64,000 nt of DNA, taken from Pseudomonadaceae bacterium. GTDB taxonomy: Bacteria; Pseudomonadota; Gammaproteobacteria; Pseudomonadales; Azotimanducaceae. The stretch covers positions 310,001 through 374,000 of the forward strand of contig JANSXA010000004.1 of assembly GCA_024743175.1 (NCBI GenBank), in the 5' to 3' direction. Positions 55,732 to 64,000 of the stretch are shown piece after piece. Below the pieces are notes generated by a model, which saw only the letters and a list, made by a program, of their open reading frames with translations, did not search any database and was not told the origin of the DNA. Position numbers and translations under genes: made by a program. The stretch's first letter is position 1. Every line of letters begins with the position of its first letter.

Positions 55732-56622
55732 TTAGCCTCCGGGGTAAAAATATCTTCTCTTTTTCTCAGCAGTCAGCTTACGTGAGCTGTGAGAGCCGGA
55801 AAAGCTGCCCCAGTATTGGCAACATCTGAATCTTATTATGTTGGCTATCTCCTGCAGGAACACTCCTTTCCGGACGGCGATGCTGCTGTCGTACAAAACA
55901 CTCGTCACGATGCAATTTATCAAATCTCTTTTTGACATATGCAGGTGTGGATCAATTTGTTGGAGCGCTAATGCCTCTCTTTCATATCGCCATCGAACCT
56001 GAGCCCATGTTTCATTGTGGATATGATAAACAGCTGCATTGTCTGCGTAGTCAATTTTTTCCCCGGCAGCGATCAATCTCTTACCCAGGTGCATGTCTTC
56101 CAGCCCGGTGAGGTGTTCATCGAACGGATAGTGTTGCCAAACTGATTTGAGGAGGGCGGCATTGGCGTTGTTAACAAAATAGGGTTGTTGAGGCGTACGA
56201 CTGATCGGATCAAAGTATTTTGCAAACACCTGTTTTTCGCTGAAGCGCGTTGTATCCCTACCCACCTGATTGCCATAGCAATAGGACACCCCTTCAGTTT
56301 TTAGGGGAGCCACTATGTTTTTTAGCCAGTCGGTACTGCAGGGTACGCAGTGTCCGCTGACAAAAACTAAATAGTCGCCGCGTGCGTTTTCACATCCCAG
56401 GTTGAGCGAGCGCCCAAATGTAAATTCCTCTTTTGGGATATGTACGACATTGCAATCGTGCTTTTCGGCGATCCGGAGAGTGTCATCGGTTGAACCTGAA
56501 TCAACAATTACAATTTCTGCGCGCATACTTTCAAGGTGCTGTGCACGAACTGCGGTTAAAAGTTCGTCGAGGTATGCTTGTTCGTTGTAGGTTCTAACAA
56601 CTACAGAGATATCTGGCTTCAT
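55732..56622 (-). CDS. Glycosyltransferase, GT2 family
   Basis: This 296-residue GT-A enzyme starts MKPDISVVVRTYNEQAYLDE. It has IVIVDSGSTDDTLRIAEKH, FTFGRSLNLGCENARGDY, a divergent DxD region (LVFVSGHCVP) and FDEHLTGLEDMHLGKRLI. The SGHC in place of DxD and the RSLNLG motif are typical of the rhamnosyltransferase-like subgroup. It lies nine bases after fcl and eight before the cytidylyltransferase, so it belongs to the gmd operon and may transfer the fucose made there. Confidence 0.86.
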   Translation of the reverse strand: MKPDISVVVRTYNEQAYLDELLTAVRAQHLESMRAEIVIVDSGSTDDTLRIAEKHDCNVVHIPKEEFTFGRSLNLGCENARGDYLVFVSGHCVPCSTDWLKNIVAPLKTEGVSYCYGNQVGRDTTRFSEKQVFAKYFDPISRTPQQPYFVNNANAALLKSVWQHYPFDEHLTGLEDMHLGKRLIAAGEKIDYADNAAVYHIHNETWAQVRWRYEREALALQQIDPHLHMSKRDLINCIVTSVLYDSSIAVRKGVFLQEIANIIRFRCCQYWGSFSGSHSSRKLTAEKKRRYFYPGG

Positions 56623-56631
56623 AATACCTTG

Positions 56632-57597
56632 CTAGAGTCTCAGAGAGCCGGAGTTATCCTGGAACCATCTATAAGTTTCCGCCAAACCGGTTTCCAGTTT
56701 CACCTCTGGGTGCCACCCAAGTTGGTTGATTTTACTGGTATCTAAAAGTTTGCGCGGTGTTCCATCCGGCATGTCCGTATTGAAAACGGTTTTTCCCTGA
56801 TAGCCGACACAGGTCTTTATCATTTCTGCCAAAGCCGCAATGGTCAAATCCTGACCGGTACCAACGTTCAGGTGAGACAACTGGGGGTTAGTAACCTCCA
56901 TGTACTTGTGCTTAGGCAAACCTAGCGTAAACAGAACTGCGTTTGCTAAATCGTTAACGTGCAAAAATTCTCTTCTCGCCTTTCCTGTTCCCCAAATCTC
57001 CACCTGTTCGGCATGATTTTCTTTAGCTTCGTGGAACTTACGCATTAGTGCGGGAATAACATGGCTATGTTCGGGGTGGAAATTGTCGCCCGGTCCGTAC
57101 AGGTTGGTGGGCATCAGGGAACGGTAGTCGCAGTCGAATTGGCGATTGTAGCTTTCACATAGCTTTATACCTGCTATTTTTGCAATCGCGTAAGCTTCAT
57201 TGGTGAGCTCCAGAGTTCCGGTTAACAGAGCCGACTCTTGGAGTGGTTGCGGAGCCATTTTCGGGTAGATGCAACTGCTTCCGAGAAAGATTATTTTTTC
57301 AACATCTGCAAGATAACTCTGGTGAACAAGATTGGCTTCGATCATCAGGTTCTCATAGATAAATTCTGCAGGTAAGGTGTTATTTGCGTGAATACCGCCT
57401 ACTTTGGCTGCCGCGATAATGACAATATCGGGCTTTGTTTTGCCTAGAAATGCACGTACCTCATTTTGCTGTGTGCAATCTAGTTCCTTTCTGCTCGCCG
57501 CAAGGACACGCTCCACTCCGGCGTTGGTTAATGCTCTCTTGATTGCTGAACCCACCATGCCTCTGTCTCCAGCGACAAATATTTTTTTGTCTAGCAT
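56632..57597 (-). CDS. fcl: GDP-L-fucose synthase
   Basis: Converts GDP-4-keto-6-deoxymannose to GDP-L-fucose by epimerisation and reduction with NADPH. The 321-residue extended SDR has [46 protein letters not shown] (catalytic Ser and Cys), [18 protein letters not shown] (Tyr and Lys) and [19 protein letters not shown] (His). All the residues needed for epimerisation are present. Its ATG overlaps the gmd stop by one base. Confidence 0.94.
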   Translation of the reverse strand: MLDKKIFVAGDRGMVGSAIKRALTNAGVERVLAASRKELDCTQQNEVRAFLGKTKPDIVIIAAAKVGGIHANNTLPAEFIYENLMIEANLVHQSYLADVEKIIFLGSSCIYPKMAPQPLQESALLTGTLELTNEAYAIAKIAGIKLCESYNRQFDCDYRSLMPTNLYGPGDNFHPEHSHVIPALMRKFHEAKENHAEQVEIWGTGKARREFLHVNDLANAVLFTLGLPKHKYMEVTNPQLSHLNVGTGQDLTIAALAEMIKTCVGYQGKTVFNTDMPDGTPRKLLDTSKINQLGWHPEVKLETGLAETYRWFQDNSGSLRL

Positions 57598-58730
57598 CAG
57601 GTCTCCATGGATGGAACGTATGTGTAGCCGTGTTGCTGGATGATTAGGTCCTTTTTAGCGAGTTCGAGGTCGTTATCAACCATTTCGTTGACGAGCTCAT
57701 CCAGCGTGGTTCTTGGCTGCCACGAGAGCTTGGCTTTGGCTTTTGCAGGATCGCCCAGCAGGGTACTAACCTCTGTCGGGCGGTAATAGCGGGGGTCCAC
57801 ACGAACAATTATGTCACCGGGTTTGAGTTGCTCAATGCTGCTTGTCTTGACTCTTGCATATTCTTCTTCGTCGGCGCCAATCCATTCTAAAGTTATGCCA
57901 AGCCTTTCAGCTGTCTTATTGACGAAGTCTCTAACTGAACATTGCACGCCTGTTGCGATGACATAATCATCAGGCTCATTTTGTTGCAACATGAGCCACT
58001 GCATTTCAATGTAGTCACGCGCATGACCCCAGTCCCGCAGGCTATCCAGATTGCCCAAGTAGAGGCATGGCTCCAAACCGAGGCTAATGCGGGCAAGTGC
58101 CCTTGTGATCTTCCTTGTAACAAAGGTTTCACCACGCATGGGGCTTTCATGATTAAACAGTATGCCGTTGCATGCATAAATCCCATAAGCTTCGCGGTAG
58201 TTTACAGTTATCCAATAGGCGTACAGTTTGGCGACAGCGTATGGCGAGCGAGGGTAAAAGGGAGTTGTTTCTTTCTGTGGGGTTTCCTGAACCAAACCGT
58301 ATAGTTCAGAAGAAGAAGCCTGATAAAAACGTGTCTTTTGGGTCAATCCTGCAACGCGTATTGCCTCTAAGACTCGAAGGGCGCCTAGACCTGTAACATT
58401 AGCTGTATATTCCGGGAGTTCAAACGAGACTGCTACGTGGCTCTGAGCGGCTAGGTTATAGATTTCATCGGGCTGAATTTTTTCTACCAGTTGAATGAGA
58501 TTTGAACTGTCGACGAGGTCCGAGTAGTGCAATATGAAATTGCGGTTTTCTTCGTGCGGGTCTTCGTACAACGGATCCAGCCTTGAAGTGTTAAGCGAAG
58601 AGGCCCGACGTTTGGTCCCGTGCACTTCATAGCCTTTATCTAACAGAAATTTTGCTAGATACGCGCCGTCCTGGCCTGTTGTACCCGTAATTAGAGCCTT
58701 TTTTTGCAACTTCGATCCGCCATGAAACAA
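57597..58730 (-). CDS. gmd: GDP-mannose 4,6-dehydratase
   Basis: First step from GDP-mannose to 6-deoxyhexoses. The 377 residues have [61 protein letters not shown] (Thr replaced by Ser in the catalytic SSE), [19 protein letters not shown] and [19 protein letters not shown]. It heads a six-gene minus-strand operon (gmd-fcl-GT2-cytidylyltransferase-dehydrogenase-SDR). The likely start is at 58730 or at the Lys-rich segment a few codons later. Confidence 0.94.
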   Translation of the reverse strand: MFHGGSKLQKKALITGTTGQDGAYLAKFLLDKGYEVHGTKRRASSLNTSRLDPLYEDPHEENRNFILHYSDLVDSSNLIQLVEKIQPDEIYNLAAQSHVAVSFELPEYTANVTGLGALRVLEAIRVAGLTQKTRFYQASSSELYGLVQETPQKETTPFYPRSPYAVAKLYAYWITVNYREAYGIYACNGILFNHESPMRGETFVTRKITRALARISLGLEPCLYLGNLDSLRDWGHARDYIEMQWLMLQQNEPDDYVIATGVQCSVRDFVNKTAERLGITLEWIGADEEEYARVKTSSIEQLKPGDIIVRVDPRYYRPTEVSTLLGDPAKAKAKLSWQPRTTLDELVNEMVDNDLELAKKDLIIQQHGYTYVPSMET

Positions 58731-58956
58731 GGAGGGGCAGTCTAATCGAAATAACGAACAAATCTAAGTGTTGATCATTTCTGAGATATTTTTACTTAGT
58801 CTGGCTTTCAGAACGGCTAACAGCGAGAATAAACAGCTTCGAGGAGCCGAGGTCCAGGAGTTGTGATTTCACCTTCATTCTTAGTTTTCTTCGATACGCC
58901 GCGAATCAACTTTCGAAAGCGGACTGGGGTTACTTTTTGCGGTTCGGAGAAAACTA

Positions 58957-59610
58957 TTGCTCGAGATTGTTCCCAAACGAATTGTGTTTGAATATTTGGA
59001 ATCTGCTAACCTGGACCCAAATGATATAAGTTTGCCAACGATCCAGGCTGCGGGAATTTCAGCCTGCACCGCTGGGACAGAAATGTCGCGGATTGCTGAA
59101 GTTGTATCTGGTGAACCAATAATCTTGGAGACTTTTGACTTAGGTAATGAGTTTTTAACATTAGACCTTAAGGAATCATCACCACGGTTAAAGCCCTTTA
59201 ATCGAGGGCGTAAGCACTCCTCATTTGCCTCAGACTCACCTGTCAATTTGCTGGTGTCGTGTGGTCAATTTGACAGCATTGACAATGCTGGCCTGACAAA
59301 CGCGTTAGAAAGAATGTTAAGTTTTGTCCGCCCTGGAGGCTTGATGTTTCATGGTATAACGCTATACGTAGAAGATTCACCTTCAGCATATTGGCTTGAA
59401 CGGGTCGCGGAGCTGCGTGCCTTCGCGGATCGAAAAAACTGTGCTTTAGCAGGCCAGGATGAGGTTGGTGACCTAACTATCTCGATGAGTCACGCAACGC
59501 TATCTGATAGGGCGATGTTTAGCTTGTATCGCGACTCCAAAGCCATGAAAAACCTGCGAATTAGTGCACAAGCGGTAGCATTGATCATTGGATATCGGAG
59601 AATAGCCTGA
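58957..59610 (+). CDS. Short methyltransferase-like protein, possibly truncated
   Basis: A 217-residue frame starting with TTG; a stop at 58882 limits any upstream extension. The middle part (VNLLVSCGQFDSIDNAGL, then LSFVRPGGLMFHGITL) looks like motifs II-III of a class I SAM methyltransferase. The Gly-rich SAM loop (motif I) is not recognisable, so it is either very divergent or a remnant. It ends three bases before the giant protein gene and is probably co-transcribed with it. No close family is recognised. Confidence 0.5.
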   Translation: MLEIVPKRIVFEYLESANLDPNDISLPTIQAAGISACTAGTEMSRIAEVVSGEPIILETFDLGNEFLTLDLKESSPRLKPFNRGRKHSSFASDSPVNLLVSCGQFDSIDNAGLTNALERMLSFVRPGGLMFHGITLYVEDSPSAYWLERVAELRAFADRKNCALAGQDEVGDLTISMSHATLSDRAMFSLYRDSKAMKNLRISAQAVALIIGYRRIA

Positions 59611-59613
59611 ATC

Positions 59614-62600
59614 ATGGCTCGCCCATTTTTTTCAATCGTCACACCCAGCTATAATCAATCCGCCTACGTACAGAGTTGTATTGATAGTGTTGCTCGACAA
59701 ACTTTCACAGATTACGAGCATTTGGTTTTCGATGGCGAATCTACAGATGGAACAGTTGAAATTTTGCGTTCTTATTCAGCCATGTCAGAGAGGGTTAAGC
59801 TCCGTATTGGCAAAGATCGCGGACAGGTAGATGCAATAAACCAGGGCTTTCATGCGGCTTCTGGTAAATACCTCATATGGCTCAATACAGACGATTTCTT
59901 TCTGGACGATAGTGTCTTGGCTGATGTTCATTCAGCGTTAAAGTCCCAGAGCGTAGATTTTTTGTACGGCCGAGGAGAATTTGTTGATCCTCAAGGCCAG
60001 AAAATCAAAGATGTGTTTATCAATGAAGACCCTAGCTTGTTGTACAACCGGCTTATGGTTTCTGTGGGGATTCTGCAGCCAGCGACTTTCATCAAACGTG
60101 AAGCATTTGAGCAATTGGGTGATCTCGTAGAAACACATCCCTATTGCTTTGATTATGAATATTGGATGCGGGGCGTTTCCACAGGCATGAATTTTGAGTT
60201 CATTCCGAGAAAATTAACTCGTGCTACTCTCCATAACGATTCCAAAACGATTGGCGACCGCCTCGACTCCTTGCGGGACACATGTCTTGTAAACAAAAAA
60301 CACTATGGATTTGTGAGTTCGACCTGGATAGATAAGTTAGTCGAGTGTGAGCTTTATGGTGCTGACGGCATAGTTTCTTCAGGATCCGAAAACAGCAATG
60401 AAAAAGAACATCGTTTAATGGAGGTCTTCAAGCAATTGAATGGCGGAAAAGCAGCTGCAGCTGCAATTTATAGTAAGGCGCATATTGCTGAGGCGCAAAG
60501 TACGCTAGAGGCTTTGCGAGATTCGCGTGAAGTGTCGACGAAAAACACTATCGTAACTGCTTTTGATGAGCAGTTTTTTACCAGTGGGCTCTCCCTTGTT
60601 TCTGGTTTGCAATCTCGCCATTCTGAAATCTCCGTATTTGTTTATGACATCGGTCTGAATGGAGAGCAGCGTCAAGTTCTCAACTCGCTGAAAAACGTGT
60701 TCGTATTGGACTTTGACAAACGCGCGAGACCCTTTTGCGAAAACTACTTTACACCTCAAACTTACGGGTTTAAGTCCTACGCGATGTGGCATGCGCGCCA
60801 CTATTTAGGCAAGCACGATCGCTTGCTTTGGCTAGACGCCGGTGTTTATCCATTGAAAAATCTGAACAGGATTTTTGACCTGATCGAAGATCGAGAGATT
60901 TTCCTGGTCGATCACGATGATAAAGGTGTGTGGCCGGTCCACAATATCACTTTTACTTCTAATGAGTGCTTAGCTCGAATGCGCGCTACGGCCGAGGAAA
61001 TGACCAGTCCAGCGCTGCGAGCAGGCGTCGCTGGTTATAAAATCGGAGGCAGGTATGCCTCTTTGTTTGACGAAGCATTTGAGTTTTCGCTAGATGCAGA
61101 CATCCTGTGCGGAGAGAAACACCCAAAGCCGCCATTGTATAAAACTCGTTCAGGTGGTTCGCCGGAAGAGCGTAAAAAGTCAGTCGAAGATGAAGCGTGG
61201 TTACACTCTCAGCCAATGGAAAAACTTCGGCAGATTTTTGGCTATTTTGGTCACCGGCACGACCAATCAATTTTGTCGTTGCTGGCAGCACGTCACGGCG
61301 CACCCTTTCAGTCTGCCAGCGCGTTCTGTGTTGCTGATGACGCATCTTCTGCATTCTCTAAAGCCCGCTGGACCAACGGCGCCGCTGTTTCTGCGTCTGA
61401 TGAGATACCGCAATATTACCGGGATGCCGATGTTGAATTGATGCAGCATCGAGGTTTGTTCAGGAATACCAACGACCTCATTTTTGAACACCGTCCTACA
61501 AATTCAGCGCCTGCAATGGTGATGGGGAACGGCCCTTCACTTAAGAACTTTGATTTCAAGCGTCTCAGTCGTTTTGATGTGTTCGGTATGAACGCGGCCT
61601 ATAGATATTGGGAAGAGATCAATTGGTATCCGACATATTATTCCTGTCTTGATCTCGTAGTCGGGCTCAGCCACAAAGCTGAAATTGGCAACCTGATTGA
61701 GAATGCCGATCGGTTGGGCATTAGGCTATTTCTTTTACGCAGAAATCTGATAGAAGAACTAGGTGATATTGGACGCTCCGAAAAAGTGCTCAACTTTGAT
61801 CTCCTACAGAACCACATTTCACTGTTACAGGCGCCCACCATAACTACTGGTAGCCACACTGCTGCCTGGGCTGCCGTCCTGGGCTATAACAATATTTATA
61901 TGCTAGGCATCGACTGCAATTACGTTGAAAGGGTCGACGGTTCCCGCGATGTTGGGCGAGGTACAGAATTGGAAATTGTAGAAGAATCCGATAATCCGAA
62001 TTACTTCTTCAAGGGATATCAACAAAAGGGTGACCGGTATAACGTCCCGAATCCAGATCGGGATATCCACATGGCATCCTGGAGAGAAGTTTCACAGCGA
62101 ATCCATCGGGTACAAAAGTCAATTCTGAATGCGAATTTGCTATCCAAGGTAGATTCTATCGATTTTTGCAGTTTTGATGACGTCGAGAATTCTGATACAC
62201 CGAAAGTAATCCCCTTGGAAACTATCCTTGGGCCCGTATCTTCTGATGCTCCACAAACGAAAGAAAACATCTCGAACACCGAACGGGAATCGCAAGTCGT
62301 TGTGACCGCTTTGGAATCAAATAAAGGTGCTGTGGGAGAGCAGGATATGCATGAAGAGCGAAATACCAACGACTCGATCGGAAGCGAGCCAAGTTCCTCA
62401 ATAAACGGACGGCGAATTCGTGATCTGTTGGGTGCGCTGGGCAGGCACGCGAAGAGATATGGTCTACTCGTAGTCCCCTATGGATTAGTTGTTGCTGGCC
62501 TCAGTTACCTAACACTTAAAAGTGACGGTAATACGCAAATATTATTCCTGGGGCTTGTGCTGCTAGCAGTATTTGCTGGAGCCGTTCTGATGGCCGCAGA

Positions 62601-63978
62601 AGCCGCGAGACGAACAAAGTTGCACTACTTTAATCTGCAAAGTCAGTTGGATTCCGCTCGACATGGTCTTCGTCAGGATCAAAACAGGTTTGAACGTCAA
62701 CTTGCGGAACTTGCGAAAAAGACCAGCACGGTTGCACAAATGGGTAGCGATGTCCGCAAGCTAAAACGCGAGTTGGAAACAATTGATGGAAAAGTTGCAT
62801 CCAAAGCGCCGAAAAAATCTATTGAAAATCTGCGGGATCGTATCGATCAGATAAATACGCAAGACCTGCTGCAAAGAGAACAATTAGCGCCTGTTGAATT
62901 CGAAGTCTCTGAATTGGCGGTAACTCTAGAGTCCTATCGACGTCAGTTAGATCAAGCACTTGAATTACAGGATGATTACAAGACGCTACTCGGGAAACTG
63001 TCGCAAACAGTGACTGTAGAGCAATTGGATTACAAGTTAGAAGACTCCGTGGGGCGGCAAGAATTCCAGCAACAGCAGGAACAACTAAGAGAGTTGCAGC
63101 AGTACAACAGTAGTTTTAATGAAGTAGCCGATGAGCTCACTGGACGTTTGCAACATATGCAGACCGAAATAGACAAAGTGAGTGCGTCCGATGAAGCCAT
63201 CGAAGAAACAAGAAAGCTAAGCGCTAGGTTAGATGCGCTACCCGAAAGCAACCTCAGGAATTACAACTTATTCAATCGGGCTTTACAGCCTGAGCACGTT
63301 AAAGAATATCGGGAGAAATGGTCCCGTGCTCTTGGAGTTTCACTTCCAGAAAAAGCGATGTACTACATGGCCCATCGCTTCACAACAATTGAGAGTCAGC
63401 TCAGAGGCCGGTTAGCAACAAATATAGAGACGGCTGTCCTGCGTGCCTTGGTTCTTGATGGGGTTGCGAAAAAGTCGGTGTCCATCCTGGAAATTGGGAC
63501 GCTTTTCGGGGTAGGTGCAGCCATGCTTTTTGATCATGCACGCGATAAATTCGACCACGTTGAAATTACTGTACTGGACCCACTGGATGGTTATTACGGA
63601 AATGCGCTAGACGTGCTTTCTGGAATTGGAGTAAATGAAGGTACTTTGATCGACAATTTGCAACGCGCTGGGTTGAGTGAAGATAACTTCAGAGTTATCA
63701 AACACTTCAGCTACGAAGAAGAAGCTATAAAACAGGCAGGAGATCGAGAGTACGACTACATACTCATTGATGGCGATCACACACGCAGCGGGATAGAGAT
63801 TGACTTTAAGCACTATTCGGAATTTCTGACGCGCGGTGGAGTTATCCTGTTTGACGATTACGGCTCCGACGACTGGCCCGACGTTGCCAGCTTTGTCGAT
63901 GAAGTTGTTGCGAATGATGAGAGGTTTGCATTTGTTGGTGCTGGGTGGCGTACAGCAATTTACAGGAAAATTGCCTAG
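59614..63978 (+). CDS. Giant fusion: GT2, GT8-like, DUF115/GT42-like, membrane hairpin, coiled coil, methyltransferase
   Basis: 1454 residues. A family-2 glycosyltransferase fills about 1-240 (SIVTPSYNQSAYVQS, FDGESTDGT, WLNTDDF, FDYEYWMRG). About 308-600 resembles GT8-type transferases (NTIVTAFDEQFFTSGLSLVS; LLWLDAGVYPLKNL where DxD is expected). About 634-840 is a DUF115/GT42-like domain (MGNGPSLKNF, FGMNAAYRYWEEINWYP, ITTGSHTAAWAAVLGY, LGIDCNYVE). Two membrane helices follow (about 950-968 and 976-996), then about 215 residues of charged heptad-rich coiled coil. A class I methyltransferase closes it (about 1280-1454: ILEIGTLFGVGAAML, LIDGDHTRSGIEIDF, ILFDDYGSDDWPD). It probably acts on the cytoplasmic side of the inner membrane. 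The frame is intact and ends 22 bases before the window edge. Confidence 0.82.
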   Translation: MARPFFSIVTPSYNQSAYVQSCIDSVARQTFTDYEHLVFDGESTDGTVEILRSYSAMSERVKLRIGKDRGQVDAINQGFHAASGKYLIWLNTDDFFLDDSVLADVHSALKSQSVDFLYGRGEFVDPQGQKIKDVFINEDPSLLYNRLMVSVGILQPATFIKREAFEQLGDLVETHPYCFDYEYWMRGVSTGMNFEFIPRKLTRATLHNDSKTIGDRLDSLRDTCLVNKKHYGFVSSTWIDKLVECELYGADGIVSSGSENSNEKEHRLMEVFKQLNGGKAAAAAIYSKAHIAEAQSTLEALRDSREVSTKNTIVTAFDEQFFTSGLSLVSGLQSRHSEISVFVYDIGLNGEQRQVLNSLKNVFVLDFDKRARPFCENYFTPQTYGFKSYAMWHARHYLGKHDRLLWLDAGVYPLKNLNRIFDLIEDREIFLVDHDDKGVWPVHNITFTSNECLARMRATAEEMTSPALRAGVAGYKIGGRYASLFDEAFEFSLDADILCGEKHPKPPLYKTRSGGSPEERKKSVEDEAWLHSQPMEKLRQIFGYFGHRHDQSILSLLAARHGAPFQSASAFCVADDASSAFSKARWTNGAAVSASDEIPQYYRDADVELMQHRGLFRNTNDLIFEHRPTNSAPAMVMGNGPSLKNFDFKRLSRFDVFGMNAAYRYWEEINWYPTYYSCLDLVVGLSHKAEIGNLIENADRLGIRLFLLRRNLIEELGDIGRSEKVLNFDLLQNHISLLQAPTITTGSHTAAWAAVLGYNNIYMLGIDCNYVERVDGSRDVGRGTELEIVEESDNPNYFFKGYQQKGDRYNVPNPDRDIHMASWREVSQRIHRVQKSILNANLLSKVDSIDFCSFDDVENSDTPKVIPLETILGPVSSDAPQTKENISNTERESQVVVTALESNKGAVGEQDMHEERNTNDSIGSEPSSSINGRRIRDLLGALGRHAKRYGLLVVPYGLVVAGLSYLTLKSDGNTQILFLGLVLLAVFAGAVLMAAEAARRTKLHYFNLQSQLDSARHGLRQDQNRFERQLAELAKKTSTVAQMGSDVRKLKRELETIDGKVASKAPKKSIENLRDRIDQINTQDLLQREQLAPVEFEVSELAVTLESYRRQLDQALELQDDYKTLLGKLSQTVTVEQLDYKLEDSVGRQEFQQQQEQLRELQQYNSSFNEVADELTGRLQHMQTEIDKVSASDEAIEETRKLSARLDALPESNLRNYNLFNRALQPEHVKEYREKWSRALGVSLPEKAMYYMAHRFTTIESQLRGRLATNIETAVLRALVLDGVAKKSVSILEIGTLFGVGAAMLFDHARDKFDHVEITVLDPLDGYYGNALDVLSGIGVNEGTLIDNLQRAGLSEDNFRVIKHFSYEEEAIKQAGDREYDYILIDGDHTRSGIEIDFKHYSEFLTRGGVILFDDYGSDDWPDVASFVDEVVANDERFAFVGAGWRTAIYRKIA

Positions 63979-64000
63979 TGCCAATTCAAGCGCGGGTGCT

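Noticed and set aside
1-64000. CRISPR arrays, insertion sequences, phage or toxin-antitoxin genes
   Set aside because: I looked for regularly spaced repeats, transposase or integrase motifs and small paired frames and found none that stood up.

Overview
The window looks like the chromosome of a free-living, probably aquatic gammaproteobacterium from the Pseudomonadales/Cellvibrionales part of the class. This is inferred from gene order, not from a marker phylogeny. Several blocks keep the order I remember from Pseudomonas: dsbD-aroQ-accB-prmA-dusB-purH-purD; coq7/OsmC/crp/trpC-trpD-trpG; and djlA-murU-amgK opposite lptD-surA-pdxA-rsmA-apaG-apaH. The rest of the core part is rpsU-yqeY-dnaG-rpoD. 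I saw no insertion sequence, phage, CRISPR array or rRNA operon.

Layout. 1-2.0 kb: end of a DUF2333 gene, a PCu(A)C copper chaperone lipoprotein and a repeat-type lipoprotein (minus). 2.2-12.7 kb: dsbD, aroQ, accB, prmA, a zinc-ribbon/DUF3426 membrane protein, a VOC protein, dusB, purH, purD and a cyclic-nucleotide-binding protein (plus). Two neighbours expected in this string, accC and fis, are absent. 12.7-16.4 kb: an AAA ATPase, coq7, an OsmC protein and crp. 16.4-21.2 kb: trpE, a voltage-gated cation channel gene, then trpG-trpD-trpC (minus). 21.4-26.6 kb: an RND efflux pair with a divergent TetR regulator. It lies between trpE and gph-rpe, which are adjacent in related genomes. 27-31 kb: a small exported protein, djlA and the peptidoglycan-recycling pair murU-amgK. 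31.3-41.2 kb: outer-membrane assembly (lptD, surA), then pdxA, rsmA, apaG, apaH, cca, folB, tsaD and rpsU. 41.3-47.3 kb: yqeY, manC, dnaG, rpoD and a CAU-anticodon tRNA (probably tRNA-Ile2).

From 47.4 kb to the right edge lies a surface-glycan locus that looks more AT-rich than the core. It holds an O-antigen ligase-like membrane protein, three family-2/family-4 type glycosyltransferases, and a DUF115/sialyltransferase-like membrane protein. A tight six-gene minus-strand operon follows: gmd, fcl, a family-2 glycosyltransferase, a NeuA-like cytidylyltransferase, a D-2-hydroxyacid dehydrogenase and an SDR. The locus ends with a 1454-residue fusion of a family-2 glycosyltransferase, a GT8-like region, a DUF115/GT42-like domain, a transmembrane hairpin, a long coiled coil and a methyltransferase.

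How it fits together: manC (inside the rpsU-rpoD operon) makes GDP-mannose. Gmd and Fcl would convert it to GDP-L-fucose. The NeuA-like enzyme would make a CMP-activated sugar acid. The DUF115/GT42-like proteins are the natural candidates to use that CMP-sugar. The giant fusion protein and its split paralogue next door are the most novel items. Second are the trp-operon channel, whose natural filter TLEDWTD resembles an engineered calcium-selective filter, and the clean loss of accC and fis from otherwise conserved gene strings.
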